Assembly: GCF_003315345.1 (NCBI RefSeq)
Contig: NZ_QNRO01000006.1
Coordinates: forward strand, 140,779 to 204,778
From: Marinobacter pelagius
Lineage (GTDB): Bacteria > Pseudomonadota > Gammaproteobacteria > Pseudomonadales > Oleiphilaceae
Direction of reading: 5' to 3'
DNA length: 64,000 bases
Below are positions 46,349 to 55,835 of this stretch, piece by piece. Position 1 is the stretch's first letter, and each line of letters starts with the position of its first letter. The position numbers and the translations under genes were made by a program. Under the pieces are notes generated by a model, which was given only the letters and a program-made list of their open reading frames with translations, did not search any database and was not told the DNA's origin.

Positions 46349-47380
46349 TCAGCCCACCAATTCCCGCAAATCTGCCAGGAAACGGTCCACCTGGGCCTCA
46401 CTGGTGGACCAGGAGCACATCAGCCGGGCACAGCCGCCAATGAAGTTGTAGAAGCGCCAGCCCTTTGCTCGCAGTGCGGCCTGGACCGGTTCCGGCATCT
46501 CTACGAACACTCCGTTCACCTGTCTCGGGTAGCGCAGGCTCACCCCCGGCAACCCGGCCAGGCCCTTTTCCAGTCGCGCGGCGCAGGCATTGGCGTGGCG
46601 GGCGTTGGCCAGCCAGACCTCGTTCTCCAGTAGCCCGCACCAGGGGGCGGAAATATACCGCATCTTGGAGGCCAGCTGCCCGGCCTGCTTGCAGCGCCAC
46701 TCGAAGTCCTCGGCGAGGTCCCGGTTGAAGAACACCACGGCTTCACCGAGGGCCAGCCCGTTCTTGGTGCCGGAGAAGCACAACACATCCACGCCGGCTT
46801 TCCAGGTGATCTCGGAAGGGTGCACATCCAGCGCCGCCACGGCATTGGCGAAGCGGGCACCATCCATGTGAATGTTCAGCCGGTGCTTGTCTGCCACGGC
46901 ACGGATGGCTTTCAGTTCCTCCGGGGTATAGACCGTACCCACTTCCGTGGCCTGGGTCAGGCTCAGGGCCTTGGGCTTCGGGTAATGGATGTCCGTGCGC
47001 TTGGTCACCAGGTGCTCTATGCTCTCCGGCGTCAGTTTGCCATCCGGCCCCTCGCCGAGGAGCAGTTTGGCACCGTTGGAGGCGTATTCCGGGCCACCGC
47101 ATTCATCGGTCTCGACGTGTGCCAGCTCATGGCAGATCACACTGTGAAAGGACTGCCCGATGGAGGCCAGGGCCAGCGAGTTGGCGGCGGTGCCGTTGAA
47201 GACGAAATACACATCGCAGTCGGTATCGAACAACGCACGCAGGCCATCCGCGGCCCGCTGGGTCCAGCTGTCCTCCCCGTAGGCGGGTTCGTCCATCCGG
47301 TTCGCCTGCTCCATGGCAGCCCAGGCCTGGGGGCAAACACCACTGTAGTTATCGCTGGCGAACTGTTCGGAATCGGACAC
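46349..47380 (-). CDS. Low-specificity threonine aldolase / beta-eliminating lyase family
   Basis: A 343-residue PLP enzyme of fold type I, predicted to cleave threonine or related beta-hydroxy amino acids to glycine and an aldehyde. The internal aldimine Lys is in CFSGTKNGLALGEAVVFF. NIHMDGARFANA supplies the PLP-binding Asp, and ICHELAHVETDECGGPEY is typical of the bacterial L-threonine aldolase group. It is divergent from oleate hydratase, with a 140-bp gap between the two starts. Confidence 0.92.
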   Translation of the reverse strand: MSDSEQFASDNYSGVCPQAWAAMEQANRMDEPAYGEDSWTQRAADGLRALFDTDCDVYFVFNGTAANSLALASIGQSFHSVICHELAHVETDECGGPEYASNGAKLLLGEGPDGKLTPESIEHLVTKRTDIHYPKPKALSLTQATEVGTVYTPEELKAIRAVADKHRLNIHMDGARFANAVAALDVHPSEITWKAGVDVLCFSGTKNGLALGEAVVFFNRDLAEDFEWRCKQAGQLASKMRYISAPWCGLLENEVWLANARHANACAARLEKGLAGLPGVSLRYPRQVNGVFVEMPEPVQAALRAKGWRFYNFIGGCARLMCSWSTSEAQVDRFLADLRELVG

Positions 47381-47520
47381 GCCGGGTACTCCTGTCTCGG
47401 GGATTGGGTTAACAGATTACCGTTTTTTGATAACTGACATCGAGTTGATGTGTGTCATCCGTCAATTAAGCTTATGAGATTCACCATAGGGATAGCCATT
47501 ATCACAAAGGAGAAGTCAGC

Positions 47521-49539
47521 GTGACCGACTCAAAGAAACGGACAGTTCCAGATCCCAGCCTCGACGCCCACATTCGCGCCCTGAAAGCCCGTGGCGTGAA
47601 TGCATCTCCGGATGCTACCGCCACGCACCTGCATAACGGGATCGATACCCCACTTCCTCCGGCAGACTTGCACGGCACCTACGTCAATCACCGGCCACTG
47701 CCTACCGAGGGCATAGAAGACCGCCGCGCCTACATTATCGGCAGTGGCATTGCCGGCATGGCGGCGGCTTTCTTTCTGATTCGCGATGGCCACATGCCCG
47801 CTGAGAACATTGTGTTTCTCGAAGAAGGATCGATCGAGGGTGGCTCCCTGGATGGAGCAGGCAATGCCGAGGAAGGCTATATCGTCCGCGGTGGTCGTGA
47901 AATGGAGATGACCTACCAGAACTTCTGGGATGTGTTCTCCGAGATTCCGGCCCTGGAGCTGCCGGAGCCGTTTACCGTGCTCGACGAGTACCGCCTGGTC
48001 AACGATCCGGACAAGAACTGGTCAAAAGCCCGCCTGCTGGAAAACCAGGGGCAGGTCGCGGATTTCTCCACTATGGGGCTGAGCCGCAAGCAGCAGCTGG
48101 AGGTTATCCGCTTGCTGCTGGCCCGCAAGGAGGACCTGGACGACGTCACCGTCGAACAGTGGTTCAGCGAGGGCTTCCTGGAAACCAATTTCTGGACCTT
48201 CTGGCGCACCATGTTCGCCTTCCAGAACTGGCATTCGGTACTGGAAATGAAGCTCTACATGCATCGTTTCCTGCATCTCATGGACGGGCTCAACGACATG
48301 ACCTCGCTGGTCTTCCCCCGCTACAACCAGTACGACAGCTTCGTCCGCCCGCTGATGAACTGGCTCAAAGAGCAGGGCGTGAAGATCCAGTACGACACCA
48401 TCGTTTCGAACCTGAAATTCAGTACCAGGGGAGGCCAGCGCACGGTTACCGGGATCGAGTGCGAGACCGAGCAGGGTGAGAAAACCATCCGGGTGCGCAA
48501 ACGGGACCTGGTGTTCGTTACCACCGGCTCGATGACCGAAGATACCGCCTATGGGGATGACGAGACCGCACCGGTACTGAATGACAAGAAGGAACCGGGC
48601 GAGGCTTCGGGCTGGCAGCTGTGGAAGAACCTGGCCAGCCAGTCCGAGGGGTTTGGCCGGCCCGAGAAGTTCTGTGGCAACGTGCCGCAATCCACCTGGG
48701 AATCGGTGACGCTGACCTGCAAGCCATCACCCCTGATGGACAAGCTCAAGGAGCTCTCGGTGAACGACCCGTATTCCGGGTTTACCGCTACCGGTGGCAT
48801 CATCACCTTCACCGACTCATCCTGGCTGATGAGCTTCACCTGCAATCGCCAGCCGCATTTCCCCGATCAGCCGGATGACGTGATCGTGCTGTGGGTATAT
48901 GCCCTGCTCATGGACAAGCCCGGCGATTACGTCAAAAAGCCCATGCCGGAATGCACCGGTCAGGAAGTGCTGACGGAACTCTGCTATCACCTGGGCCTGA
49001 TCGATCAGGTGGACGACGTCATCGCGGCCACCAAAACCCGGATTGCCCTGATGCCCTACATCACCTCCCAGTTTATGCCGAGGGCCCAGGGCGACCGCCC
49101 CGAGATCGTTCCGGAAGGCTGCACCAACCTTGCCCTGATGGGGCAGTTCGTGGAAACCCCGAACGACGTGGTTTTCACCCTGGAAAGCTCGGTGCGGACG
49201 GCACGGGTCGGAGTCTACAGCTTGCTGGAAATTCCCAAGCAGGTACCGGATATCTATCCCGGCCAGTACGACATCCGCCGCCTGTTGCGCGCCACCCGCA
49301 CTCTCAACAACGACGAACCTTTCCTCGGCGAGGGCCTGCTTCGGCGGGTATTGGGAGGGACTTACTTCCGGCACATACTGCCACTGGGGCAGGACGAGGA
49401 CAGTGGGGACGTGGAAAAGCACGGCTTGTTCGAGCAACAGCTCAATGCCGTCCGTGAGGTGCTTGGGGACAGTAACACCCTGAACGACGCCAAGGACCGA
49501 ATTCAGAGCGTGATTGAGAAGATTCGCGGGCGTTTCTGA
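47521..49539 (+). CDS. ohyA: Oleate hydratase
   Basis: A 672-residue FAD-dependent hydratase (myosin-cross-reactive antigen family) that adds water to the cis-9 double bond of unsaturated fatty acids, giving 10-hydroxy acids. The FAD site is [20 protein letters not shown], then [23 protein letters not shown], the hallmark loop with the catalytic Glu. The length matches the longer hydratase group. The start is GTG at 47521 after AAAGGAG. The enzyme detoxifies or modifies host or environmental fatty acids. No regulator gene is adjacent. Confidence 0.95.
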   Translation: MTDSKKRTVPDPSLDAHIRALKARGVNASPDATATHLHNGIDTPLPPADLHGTYVNHRPLPTEGIEDRRAYIIGSGIAGMAAAFFLIRDGHMPAENIVFLEEGSIEGGSLDGAGNAEEGYIVRGGREMEMTYQNFWDVFSEIPALELPEPFTVLDEYRLVNDPDKNWSKARLLENQGQVADFSTMGLSRKQQLEVIRLLLARKEDLDDVTVEQWFSEGFLETNFWTFWRTMFAFQNWHSVLEMKLYMHRFLHLMDGLNDMTSLVFPRYNQYDSFVRPLMNWLKEQGVKIQYDTIVSNLKFSTRGGQRTVTGIECETEQGEKTIRVRKRDLVFVTTGSMTEDTAYGDDETAPVLNDKKEPGEASGWQLWKNLASQSEGFGRPEKFCGNVPQSTWESVTLTCKPSPLMDKLKELSVNDPYSGFTATGGIITFTDSSWLMSFTCNRQPHFPDQPDDVIVLWVYALLMDKPGDYVKKPMPECTGQEVLTELCYHLGLIDQVDDVIAATKTRIALMPYITSQFMPRAQGDRPEIVPEGCTNLALMGQFVETPNDVVFTLESSVRTARVGVYSLLEIPKQVPDIYPGQYDIRRLLRATRTLNNDEPFLGEGLLRRVLGGTYFRHILPLGQDEDSGDVEKHGLFEQQLNAVREVLGDSNTLNDAKDRIQSVIEKIRGRF

Positions 49540-49606
49540 CAACTCGGTTGCCCAATGATCCTCCGGTGGGCCAACATTAGGAAATCAAGTCCACCGGAGC
49601 GGTGCC

Positions 49607-50518
49607 ATGAGTAACTCCCTGAAGTACGCAGAGCAGCAATGCGATGCTATCGAAGCGCCATGCAGCGCCATCCAGAAGATCCTGAGCCCCCGTGTCGCAG
49701 AGCTGGGCGGGTTCTCGGTGCGCCGACTGCTGCCAACGGCGAAGCAGAGAATGGTCGGGCCCTGGATCTTCTTTGATGAAATGGGGCCGGCGGATTTTCC
49801 CGCGGGCGAAGGCATCAACGTTCGTCCTCATCCGCACATCGGTATCGCCACGGTGACCTACCTCTTCGAGGGCGAGATACTGCACCGGGATTCCGTGGGC
49901 AGTTGCCAGCCGATCCGGCCCGGCGATATCAACCTGATGGTTGCCGGCCGGGGCATCGCCCATTCCGAACGGGAACGCCCCGAAGTCACGGCGACAGACC
50001 ACAGACTGCACGGCCTGCAATTGTGGCTGGCACTGCCGGAGGAACACGAGGAGACCGACCCGGCGTTCCATCATTACCCCAGTGACGATATCCCGGCGAC
50101 TGATATCAACGGTGTCCCCGTCCGGGTGATGATTGGCAGCGCCTATGGCCTGACCTCGCCGGTGCGCAGCCTCAGTGAAACCCTCTACCTGGAGGCTACC
50201 CTGAAGGCCGGCCAGACTCTGGAGTTGCCCGATGCCCCTGAGCGGGCAGTCTATGTGGCGAGCGGGTCGCTCAAGGCGCATGGCTCGGAATTACCAACCC
50301 ACAGCATGACCGTGTTTGCGCCTGAGCCTGGTGTTTGTATCACCGCGGCGGAAGACACCCGCATTGCCCTGATTGGCGGTGAGCCCGTGGGCCGGCGCTA
50401 TATCGAGTGGAACTTTGTGTCGTCCAGGAAGGAGCGGATCGAGCAGGGGAAGGATGACTGGCGGGCAGAGCGGTTTGCGAAAGTCGTGGGCGATGAGGAG
50501 GAATTCATTCCCTACTAG
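49607..50518 (+). CDS. Pirin family protein
   Basis: A 303-residue double-cupin protein. The metal motif is in RPHPHIGIATVTYLFEGEILHRDS with two His, then a further His/Glu in AGRGIAHSERE, and the pirin C-terminal cupin follows. Some pirins have quercetin 2,3-dioxygenase activity; others act as redox-sensitive cofactors. The role here is not clear. It follows ohyA by 67 bp in the same direction and may share transcripts with it. Confidence 0.92.
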   Translation: MSNSLKYAEQQCDAIEAPCSAIQKILSPRVAELGGFSVRRLLPTAKQRMVGPWIFFDEMGPADFPAGEGINVRPHPHIGIATVTYLFEGEILHRDSVGSCQPIRPGDINLMVAGRGIAHSERERPEVTATDHRLHGLQLWLALPEEHEETDPAFHHYPSDDIPATDINGVPVRVMIGSAYGLTSPVRSLSETLYLEATLKAGQTLELPDAPERAVYVASGSLKAHGSELPTHSMTVFAPEPGVCITAAEDTRIALIGGEPVGRRYIEWNFVSSRKERIEQGKDDWRAERFAKVVGDEEEFIPY

Positions 50519-50599
50519 CGTGCATCCGCAATTTTGTTCAATACCACGAGCACCGTTTGGGACAGACTTTCTCCATGACCTGAACGGAGACCCTTTCCA

Positions 50600-51193
50600 A
50601 TGAGCCTTTCACTGATCCTGCCCATGTCCGCCTTTGCCCTGGCCGCATCCATATCGCCGGGGCCAGTTAACCTGGTATGCCTCAGCAGCGGAACCCGTTA
50701 CCCCGTTTCGCGGGGGCTGATCTTCGTAAGCGGTGCCACCATCGGCTTTATCGCACTGTTCATCTCCGTTGGGCTGGGACTTTACTCCCTTCTGACCCTG
50801 GTGCCGGCCTTTGAGGCATTTCTGAGGTGGGCGGGCGTGGCATTTCTGCTCTATCTGAGTGTGAAACTGGCCCTCGATAGCGGCCACTTGCCCGAGACTG
50901 CGGCGGAAAAGGCACCCGGCTTCGGGACCGGGGCGTTGATGCAGTGGCTCAATCCCAAGGCCTGGTTGGCCTCGGCTTCCGGCATCGGCGCCTATACGAG
51001 CGCTAATGACTGGCCCCAGGTGCTGTTGTTCGCCTCGGTGTACCTGCCGATTTGCTGGCTCTCCCTGGCGTGCTGGGTTTATGCGGGTGCCTTTCTCCGG
51101 AAACAGGTTCAACGGCCCTTGGTGTTGGTAACTGTAAACCGGATGCTGGCTTTACTGCTCGCGGCGAGCTGTCTGTACCTTGTGATCGGCTGA
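50600..51193 (+). CDS. LysE family amino acid exporter
   Basis: A 197-residue inner membrane protein with about six hydrophobic segments. The RhtB/LysE signature is in SISPGPVNLVCLSSGTRYP, and GALMQWLNPKAWLASASG carries the conserved NPKA. It exports amino acids or small polar metabolites. Its last 42 bases overlap the end of the convergent AraC-type regulator gene, a frequent LysE/regulator pairing, so that regulator probably controls it. Confidence 0.92.
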   Translation: MSLSLILPMSAFALAASISPGPVNLVCLSSGTRYPVSRGLIFVSGATIGFIALFISVGLGLYSLLTLVPAFEAFLRWAGVAFLLYLSVKLALDSGHLPETAAEKAPGFGTGALMQWLNPKAWLASASGIGAYTSANDWPQVLLFASVYLPICWLSLACWVYAGAFLRKQVQRPLVLVTVNRMLALLLAASCLYLVIG

Positions 51194-52021
51194 AGCGCGC
51201 CGGTACTGGTTTGGCGTTGCTGCCATCAGCCGTTTGAAGACACGCTGGAAATGCGGTTGGTCGGCGAAGCCCGCGTTCAGGGCTGCCTCGGCAATGGCGG
51301 AACCGTTCTTGAGTTCATGGCGCCCCAGTTGCACGCGACGGTTCACCAGATAGGCGTGGGGCGTGAGTCCGAAATGTTGTTTGAACGCCCGGATCAGATG
51401 GCCCGGGCTGAACCCGGACAGCTCGCAAAGGGTGTCCAGCGAAACATCATCCGTTGCGTGGTCGTCCAGATAGCGGGCGAGGTCAGCGAGAATCTCTGGA
51501 GTCTTTGGTGCTGTTGCGACGGGTTGGCTCGCCAGTTCATGCATCAGGTCTGAAAGAAATTCCACAAGCTTCGATTGCTTCTCAAGCAACTCATGCCCCG
51601 GTTCCAGCAGACATTCGGCCAACTGGCAGTAACGTTCAAACCAGGCGGGATCCGATATCACTGCAGTGGAGATGTCCTGCCACCACGGTTCCGGGAGCAG
51701 TCCCGCCCGGAACCGCAGGTCTGTCAGCCACGTCGTATCCACATATAACATCAGATACGCCCACGGCTGATTGTCGATGGGATTGCAGGTATGGACCCAC
51801 TCGGGATTCATCAGCACGAGATCCCCCGCCTGGACACGGTAATGATCATCCCGGTACTGAAATGTACTCTTGCCTCCGGTTATGGCGCCCATCGACCACT
51901 GGGTGTGAGTGTGCGGGGCATAGCAAACCTTGCGACCGTCGGCGACCTTGCGCAGCTCCACATGGGGCAGGCGGGCGTCTCGCCAGAATATGGGTTTGCT
52001 TTTACTGGTGGCTGTTTTCAT
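51152..52021 (-). CDS. AraC family transcriptional regulator
   Basis: A 289-residue regulator. The N-terminal cupin-like sensing domain has APHTHTQWSMG and a later MNPEWVHTCNP. The C-terminal double helix-turn-helix (about 185-285) includes VSLDTLCELSGFSPGHLIRAFKQHFGLTPHAYL and EAALNAGFADQPHFQRVFKRLMAATPNQYR. The stop end overlaps the LysE gene by 42 bases and the start overlaps the methyltransferase gene by 20 bases. It probably responds to an exported amino acid. Confidence 0.93.
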   Translation of the reverse strand: MKTATSKSKPIFWRDARLPHVELRKVADGRKVCYAPHTHTQWSMGAITGGKSTFQYRDDHYRVQAGDLVLMNPEWVHTCNPIDNQPWAYLMLYVDTTWLTDLRFRAGLLPEPWWQDISTAVISDPAWFERYCQLAECLLEPGHELLEKQSKLVEFLSDLMHELASQPVATAPKTPEILADLARYLDDHATDDVSLDTLCELSGFSPGHLIRAFKQHFGLTPHAYLVNRRVQLGRHELKNGSAIAEAALNAGFADQPHFQRVFKRLMAATPNQYRRASADHKVQTARREQ

Positions 52022-52628
52022 CTGAATTGGCGCTCGCAGTCAGCAAGAACACCGGATAGCTCCGATCTTCTTTTTCGATGGCGCTGGCGGACACTACTTC
52101 AACCCTGGAGAAACCTGCCTTTTCAGCAGCACGGGCGATTTCATTCCGCTCAAAACCAAAATGGAAAACGCCGGTGTCTTCACTATGGAAGGTGCCATCT
52201 TCCTTGTCCAGATCGGAAATGGCGATAAAGCCACCCGGCTTCAGCAGCTCCCGGAACCGTCGGAACATGGCATCAATATCCCTGACGTGGTGCATGGTCA
52301 TGGAGGAGATGATGCCGTCGAAGCGCTCGTCGATTGACTGTTTTTCCAGATCAATCTCCTTGATCTCCAGCTCACAGTTCAGTGAAGCCCGCTTTTCAGA
52401 GAGCTGGCGGTTCATGGAAGGGGAAATATCCACCGCCGTGATTTTCTTCACGTGAGGCGCGATCCTTTCCAGCAACAGCCCGGTTCCGGAGCCGAAATCC
52501 ATCAGGTGCATGGAGGGCTCAATGTGCGCCTTTTCCAGAATGGTGTTGGCGATGTTGGTGACGTTATCAACGCGATCGCGGTTCTGCTCGTAGGTGTCTG
52601 CCTTGTGGGCGAAGTAGTCTTTGCTCAT
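52002..52628 (-). CDS. Class I SAM-dependent methyltransferase
   Basis: A 208-residue Rossmann-fold methyltransferase. Motif I is LMDFGSGTGLLLERIAP, motif II is ITAVDISPSM, and post-motif I is IISSMTMHHVRDIDAMFRRF. The small size and lack of extra domains suggest a small-molecule substrate. Its 3' end overlaps the AraC start by 20 bases on the same strand, so the two genes form a unit with the methyltransferase first. The substrate is unknown. Confidence 0.9.
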   Translation of the reverse strand: MSKDYFAHKADTYEQNRDRVDNVTNIANTILEKAHIEPSMHLMDFGSGTGLLLERIAPHVKKITAVDISPSMNRQLSEKRASLNCELEIKEIDLEKQSIDERFDGIISSMTMHHVRDIDAMFRRFRELLKPGGFIAISDLDKEDGTFHSEDTGVFHFGFERNEIARAAEKAGFSRVEVVSASAIEKEDRSYPVFLLTASANSDENSHQ

Positions 52629-52736
52629 GAAGCTGCCGTTTTTGGTTGAGAAACTTACTCGATTATGCGGCGTTTGGGCTGATGTTCAAGATGAAATAAG
52701 GTAATTCCAGAATATCTGGACGAATAAACTTTAGTG

Positions 52737-52780
52737 AAAAAAAACAGCCCTACCGTTTCATCTGATAGGGCTGGTTTTTC
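52737..52780. terminator. Bidirectional Rho-independent terminator
   Basis: The stem CAGCCCTA / TAGGGCTG (52746-52774) is flanked by eight A on the left and five T on the right. It follows the lipoprotein gene on the minus strand by about 30 bases. Confidence 0.9.
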
Positions 52781-52806
52781 TCAGCTATTGCTGGCTTCGA
52801 CCATAT

Positions 52807-54204
52807 TCAGGGTAACTGCTGAACTCCATCGATTGAGAGGCTTATCAGTTCGACCTCTGTTACTTCGCCGCTCTCTGTCACGATGGCGGTGCGAAGCGGA
52901 ATCCCATCCCCGACATTGTACCAACTTGCTGCCGTTGAACTGTTGGTTTGGGTCGAGTCACTACTAGTAGTAGTAGCTACAAATTTACAGGCTTCAAAAG
53001 TTCCTGCTGGCACTGTAATCGTTTCGTTTCCTATATATTCAATGGTGGACTCCAACTGTAGTAAAAACGTTTCTGGACCGCCGTCAGTTGACATATACAT
53101 CGAGACAGACTGACTGTAGGACTCACCAGGAGTAAGTCCATAAGGGAAATTGAAGGTTGGTTCGTACCAGCTTGTGGTATCCCCGCCTGTCACTGAGTCC
53201 ACGCTTGTGGAACCATGAGTCCGTTCAAGCATCGCGGAGCTATCCAAAGAAACGTATGTTGTTGATCCTGGATCATTTGGATCAAAGCTCAGATCTTGAA
53301 CAAAAATCCCCAAGGTATCTTCCCCACGGAATTCAACCGGTCCAAGCAGTTCCTGTCTGAATTCCATAATTCCGAAAGGCTCGCCGGTCACGGTATCGTA
53401 AAACTGTTGCTGGAACTCAATAATAGTTCCTGGTGGCCGAGTTTGCGGGGTGTAACAGGCCTGATCGGTAGAGCCTCCGTCTCCGCCTCCAGTATCGCCA
53501 TCGCCATCACCGCCACCTGAACCGCCATCACCCGGAATCTGGGGTGCGGGAGGAATAGACTCAAGGTTACCGCTAGAAATTAGGTCGACAAGCTCCTGAT
53601 AGAACGCAATATTCACAAGGTCTCTTGCAGCTTGCGAGAAGGCATCGAGTAGTCGGTCGACTGCGTCACCTATGGCGAAACTGGAATGGAAAGGATCGAA
53701 ATCATCAGCCGGAATGTCGTAGCTTGCTTGGATCAGCGCTTGAAGGAACTCGCTTTTTGCTTGATTCAGGTTGTCAGTGACGACGGCATAATCTTCCTGC
53801 TGAAACCAGATTTCCGGGTCTCGTGCAGATGCCAGGGCGATAATCAAATCCGTGAATGGAGTGATGTTGACGGTGCCCGCTGAGCTTGCGTAGCTGTGCA
53901 GCATTTCGTACTCAGTGCCAGCATTCACCCTCAGGGCACATGGTAGAGCTGAAGACGCAACTTGCCCGCTGAAACCGCCGGAAGCGTCCGTTTCAACATT
54001 CTCTGTAAAACCCGTTCCACCTTCGCATCGGGCATCAATTGTGGTATTTGCGATCGGTGCACCAACTGCGGCGCGCCCGGACAAAGTCACCAGCTCATCG
54101 CCGGTGGCCTCGCTTTCGCTTGAATCATTGGATGAAGAGCCTCCGCATCCCCCTATGGTTACTGCCAGAGCCAGGATTCCAGCTCCCTTTGCTATCCAGG
54201 TCAT
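52807..54204 (-). CDS. Large lipoprotein of unknown function
   Basis: A 465-residue lipoprotein: type II signal MTWIAKGAGILALAVTIGGC with the lipobox at residues 17-20. The N-terminal part (about 40-115) looks like a carboxypeptidase-regulatory-like beta domain (GRAAVGAPIANTTIDARCEG). A helical region follows, then a Gly/Asp-rich linker (about 235-260, repeated GDGG and GGGDGG) and a beta-rich C-terminal half. The start at 54204 follows GAGGG; the longer frame lacks a signal. Codon use is more AT-rich than the neighbours, which hints at recent acquisition. No family is recognised for the C-terminal half. Confidence 0.8.
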   Translation of the reverse strand: MTWIAKGAGILALAVTIGGCGGSSSNDSSESEATGDELVTLSGRAAVGAPIANTTIDARCEGGTGFTENVETDASGGFSGQVASSALPCALRVNAGTEYEMLHSYASSAGTVNITPFTDLIIALASARDPEIWFQQEDYAVVTDNLNQAKSEFLQALIQASYDIPADDFDPFHSSFAIGDAVDRLLDAFSQAARDLVNIAFYQELVDLISSGNLESIPPAPQIPGDGGSGGGDGDGDTGGGDGGSTDQACYTPQTRPPGTIIEFQQQFYDTVTGEPFGIMEFRQELLGPVEFRGEDTLGIFVQDLSFDPNDPGSTTYVSLDSSAMLERTHGSTSVDSVTGGDTTSWYEPTFNFPYGLTPGESYSQSVSMYMSTDGGPETFLLQLESTIEYIGNETITVPAGTFEACKFVATTTSSDSTQTNSSTAASWYNVGDGIPLRTAIVTESGEVTEVELISLSIDGVQQLP

Positions 54205-54385
54205 AATCAAACCCTCTGTCAGTACCCGACACGCCTGCCAGAAGGTGGTTGAAAGCAAGATGAAAGCCACGGAATAAGATGTTTACTGAAAACAGACCTC
54301 GCCAGTTCAGGGTCGCTATCCACGAGTGAGGAACTGTAAAGAATATCGACGTATTTGGAGTCCTTGACTGAAGCCAGCGTACGCT

Positions 54386-55129
54386 TCAGGCGACCTTTTC
54401 GTGGGATCGACCGTGGTCAGGTAGCCAGTTTCCGCTGGCCAGCGCTTCTGCAATCGCACGGTAACCCTTCTCACTCGGATGATAGCCATCATTCGCCAGC
54501 ATCGAAGTGTCGGTGATGGTCGGGTAGGTCAGATAGCGGAATTCGTCCGGCGCCTGGTGCGCCAGTTCCTGGTACAGCCGGTCCAGCTGCCGCGCCCGCC
54601 AACCCATGACATGCCTGAGGGGTGAGGGCAATGCGGTAAACAGATGCATCGGAGGTACGCTCAGTAGATAGACTGGTGACGGATAGCTTTGAGCGAGCAG
54701 GTCGCGAAGGACCCACAGCTGCTGGCGGAACCGGAACCTCGGGGTGAACCCGGTGGTGTCGTTAACGCCCATGCTGAGCAACACCACATCGGCTTCCGGA
54801 AGATCTGCATTTGCCAGCTTCTCGTTCAGCTCGCCCAGACGAATGCCGTTCAGTCCGAAGGTATGCCAGGCGATGGTCTGACCGGAGCGCTCGTGCAACT
54901 GCGACGCCAACTGGCTGGCGAGGCCCTGGTCATGGATGGTCACACCCACACCGGCTGCCGTGGATTCGCCGATAACCAGCACCCGGAACACCGGCGCGCC
55001 TTCGCCGTATTGGCCGCCGGGGGCGCCTTGGGCTTCCGGGAGTCGTGGCGTGTCCCGCCGGGCACGTTTGCCCTGGTATAGCAATACCGGGAACAGCAGG
55101 GCCGTGGTCAGCCAGAAGGGAAGGTGCAT
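54386..55129 (-). CDS. SGNH/GDSL-type esterase
   Basis: A 247-residue hydrolase with an N-terminal membrane anchor or uncleaved signal (about residues 5-18). The serine block is VIGESTAAGVG (GES in place of GDS), the GMGVND-like block is LLSMGVNDTTGF, and the His block is NDGYHPSEKGY. It may act on acyl or acetyl esters at the cell envelope. It is the last gene of a minus-strand unit with the racemase and MFS genes, 13 bp after the racemase stop. Confidence 0.88.
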   Translation of the reverse strand: MHLPFWLTTALLFPVLLYQGKRARRDTPRLPEAQGAPGGQYGEGAPVFRVLVIGESTAAGVGVTIHDQGLASQLASQLHERSGQTIAWHTFGLNGIRLGELNEKLANADLPEADVVLLSMGVNDTTGFTPRFRFRQQLWVLRDLLAQSYPSPVYLLSVPPMHLFTALPSPLRHVMGWRARQLDRLYQELAHQAPDEFRYLTYPTITDTSMLANDGYHPSEKGYRAIAEALASGNWLPDHGRSHEKVA

Positions 55130-55142
55130 GGGTAAGCCTCAA

Positions 55143-55835
55143 TCAAGTATCAAGCGCCTTCTCAACGGCCTGAGCGGCATGGATTTCTGTGGTGTCGTAG
55201 AGGGCGACCGGCGTGTCTGCTTGCTGGATCAGCAGCCCGATCTCGGTGCAGCCGAGGATGACCGCCTCCGCGCCCCGTTCGGCGAGGGCCGCGACGATCT
55301 CCAGGTACGCCTGTTTTGACGAATCGTTGATTGCACCCTGGCACAGCTCCTCGTAGATGACCCGGTGAATCATTTCCCGCTCCGGCTCATCCGGAACGAT
55401 CACCCGGATTCCGGCCTGCTCCAGGCGTTCCCGGTAAAAGTCCTGCTCCATGGTGAAACGCGTACCCAGCAATCCCACGTTGGAAACACCATCCCGCTTC
55501 AGAACTCGGCCCGTTGCATCGGCAATATGAAGCAGGGGAATCCCACTGGCCTGTTCAATCTCCGGTGCCACCTTGTGCATGGTGTTGGTGCCGATCACCA
55601 GAAACTCCGCCCCGGCCTGTTCAACCGCACGGGCGGCCCGGGACAGGATGTCCGCTGTCCCGGCCCAGTTGCCCTGGTGCTGGAGCGCCTCGATCTCGGC
55701 AAAATCTACGCTGTAAAGAATGAGCTTTGCAGAATGCAGCCCGCCGAGGCGTGCTTTTACGTGCTCATTGAGCAGCCAATAATAGGTCTGGGTCGATTCC
55801 CAGCTCATCCCGCCCAGCAGGCCAATGGTCTTCAT
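55143..55835 (-). CDS. Aspartate/glutamate racemase family protein, first catalytic cysteine missing
   Basis: A 230-residue protein of the cofactor-independent racemase family, close to E. coli YgeA. The opening GLLGGMSWEST and GCTEIGLL with the second catalytic Cys are intact. In the first active-site loop the family has CTNTMHKV, but here Gly82 precedes TNTMHKV. Without this cysteine a two-base racemisation is not expected, so the protein may act in one direction only or have another role. It overlaps the MFS gene by four bases (ATGA). Confidence 0.88.
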   Translation of the reverse strand: MKTIGLLGGMSWESTQTYYWLLNEHVKARLGGLHSAKLILYSVDFAEIEALQHQGNWAGTADILSRAARAVEQAGAEFLVIGTNTMHKVAPEIEQASGIPLLHIADATGRVLKRDGVSNVGLLGTRFTMEQDFYRERLEQAGIRVIVPDEPEREMIHRVIYEELCQGAINDSSKQAYLEIVAALAERGAEAVILGCTEIGLLIQQADTPVALYDTTEIHAAQAVEKALDT

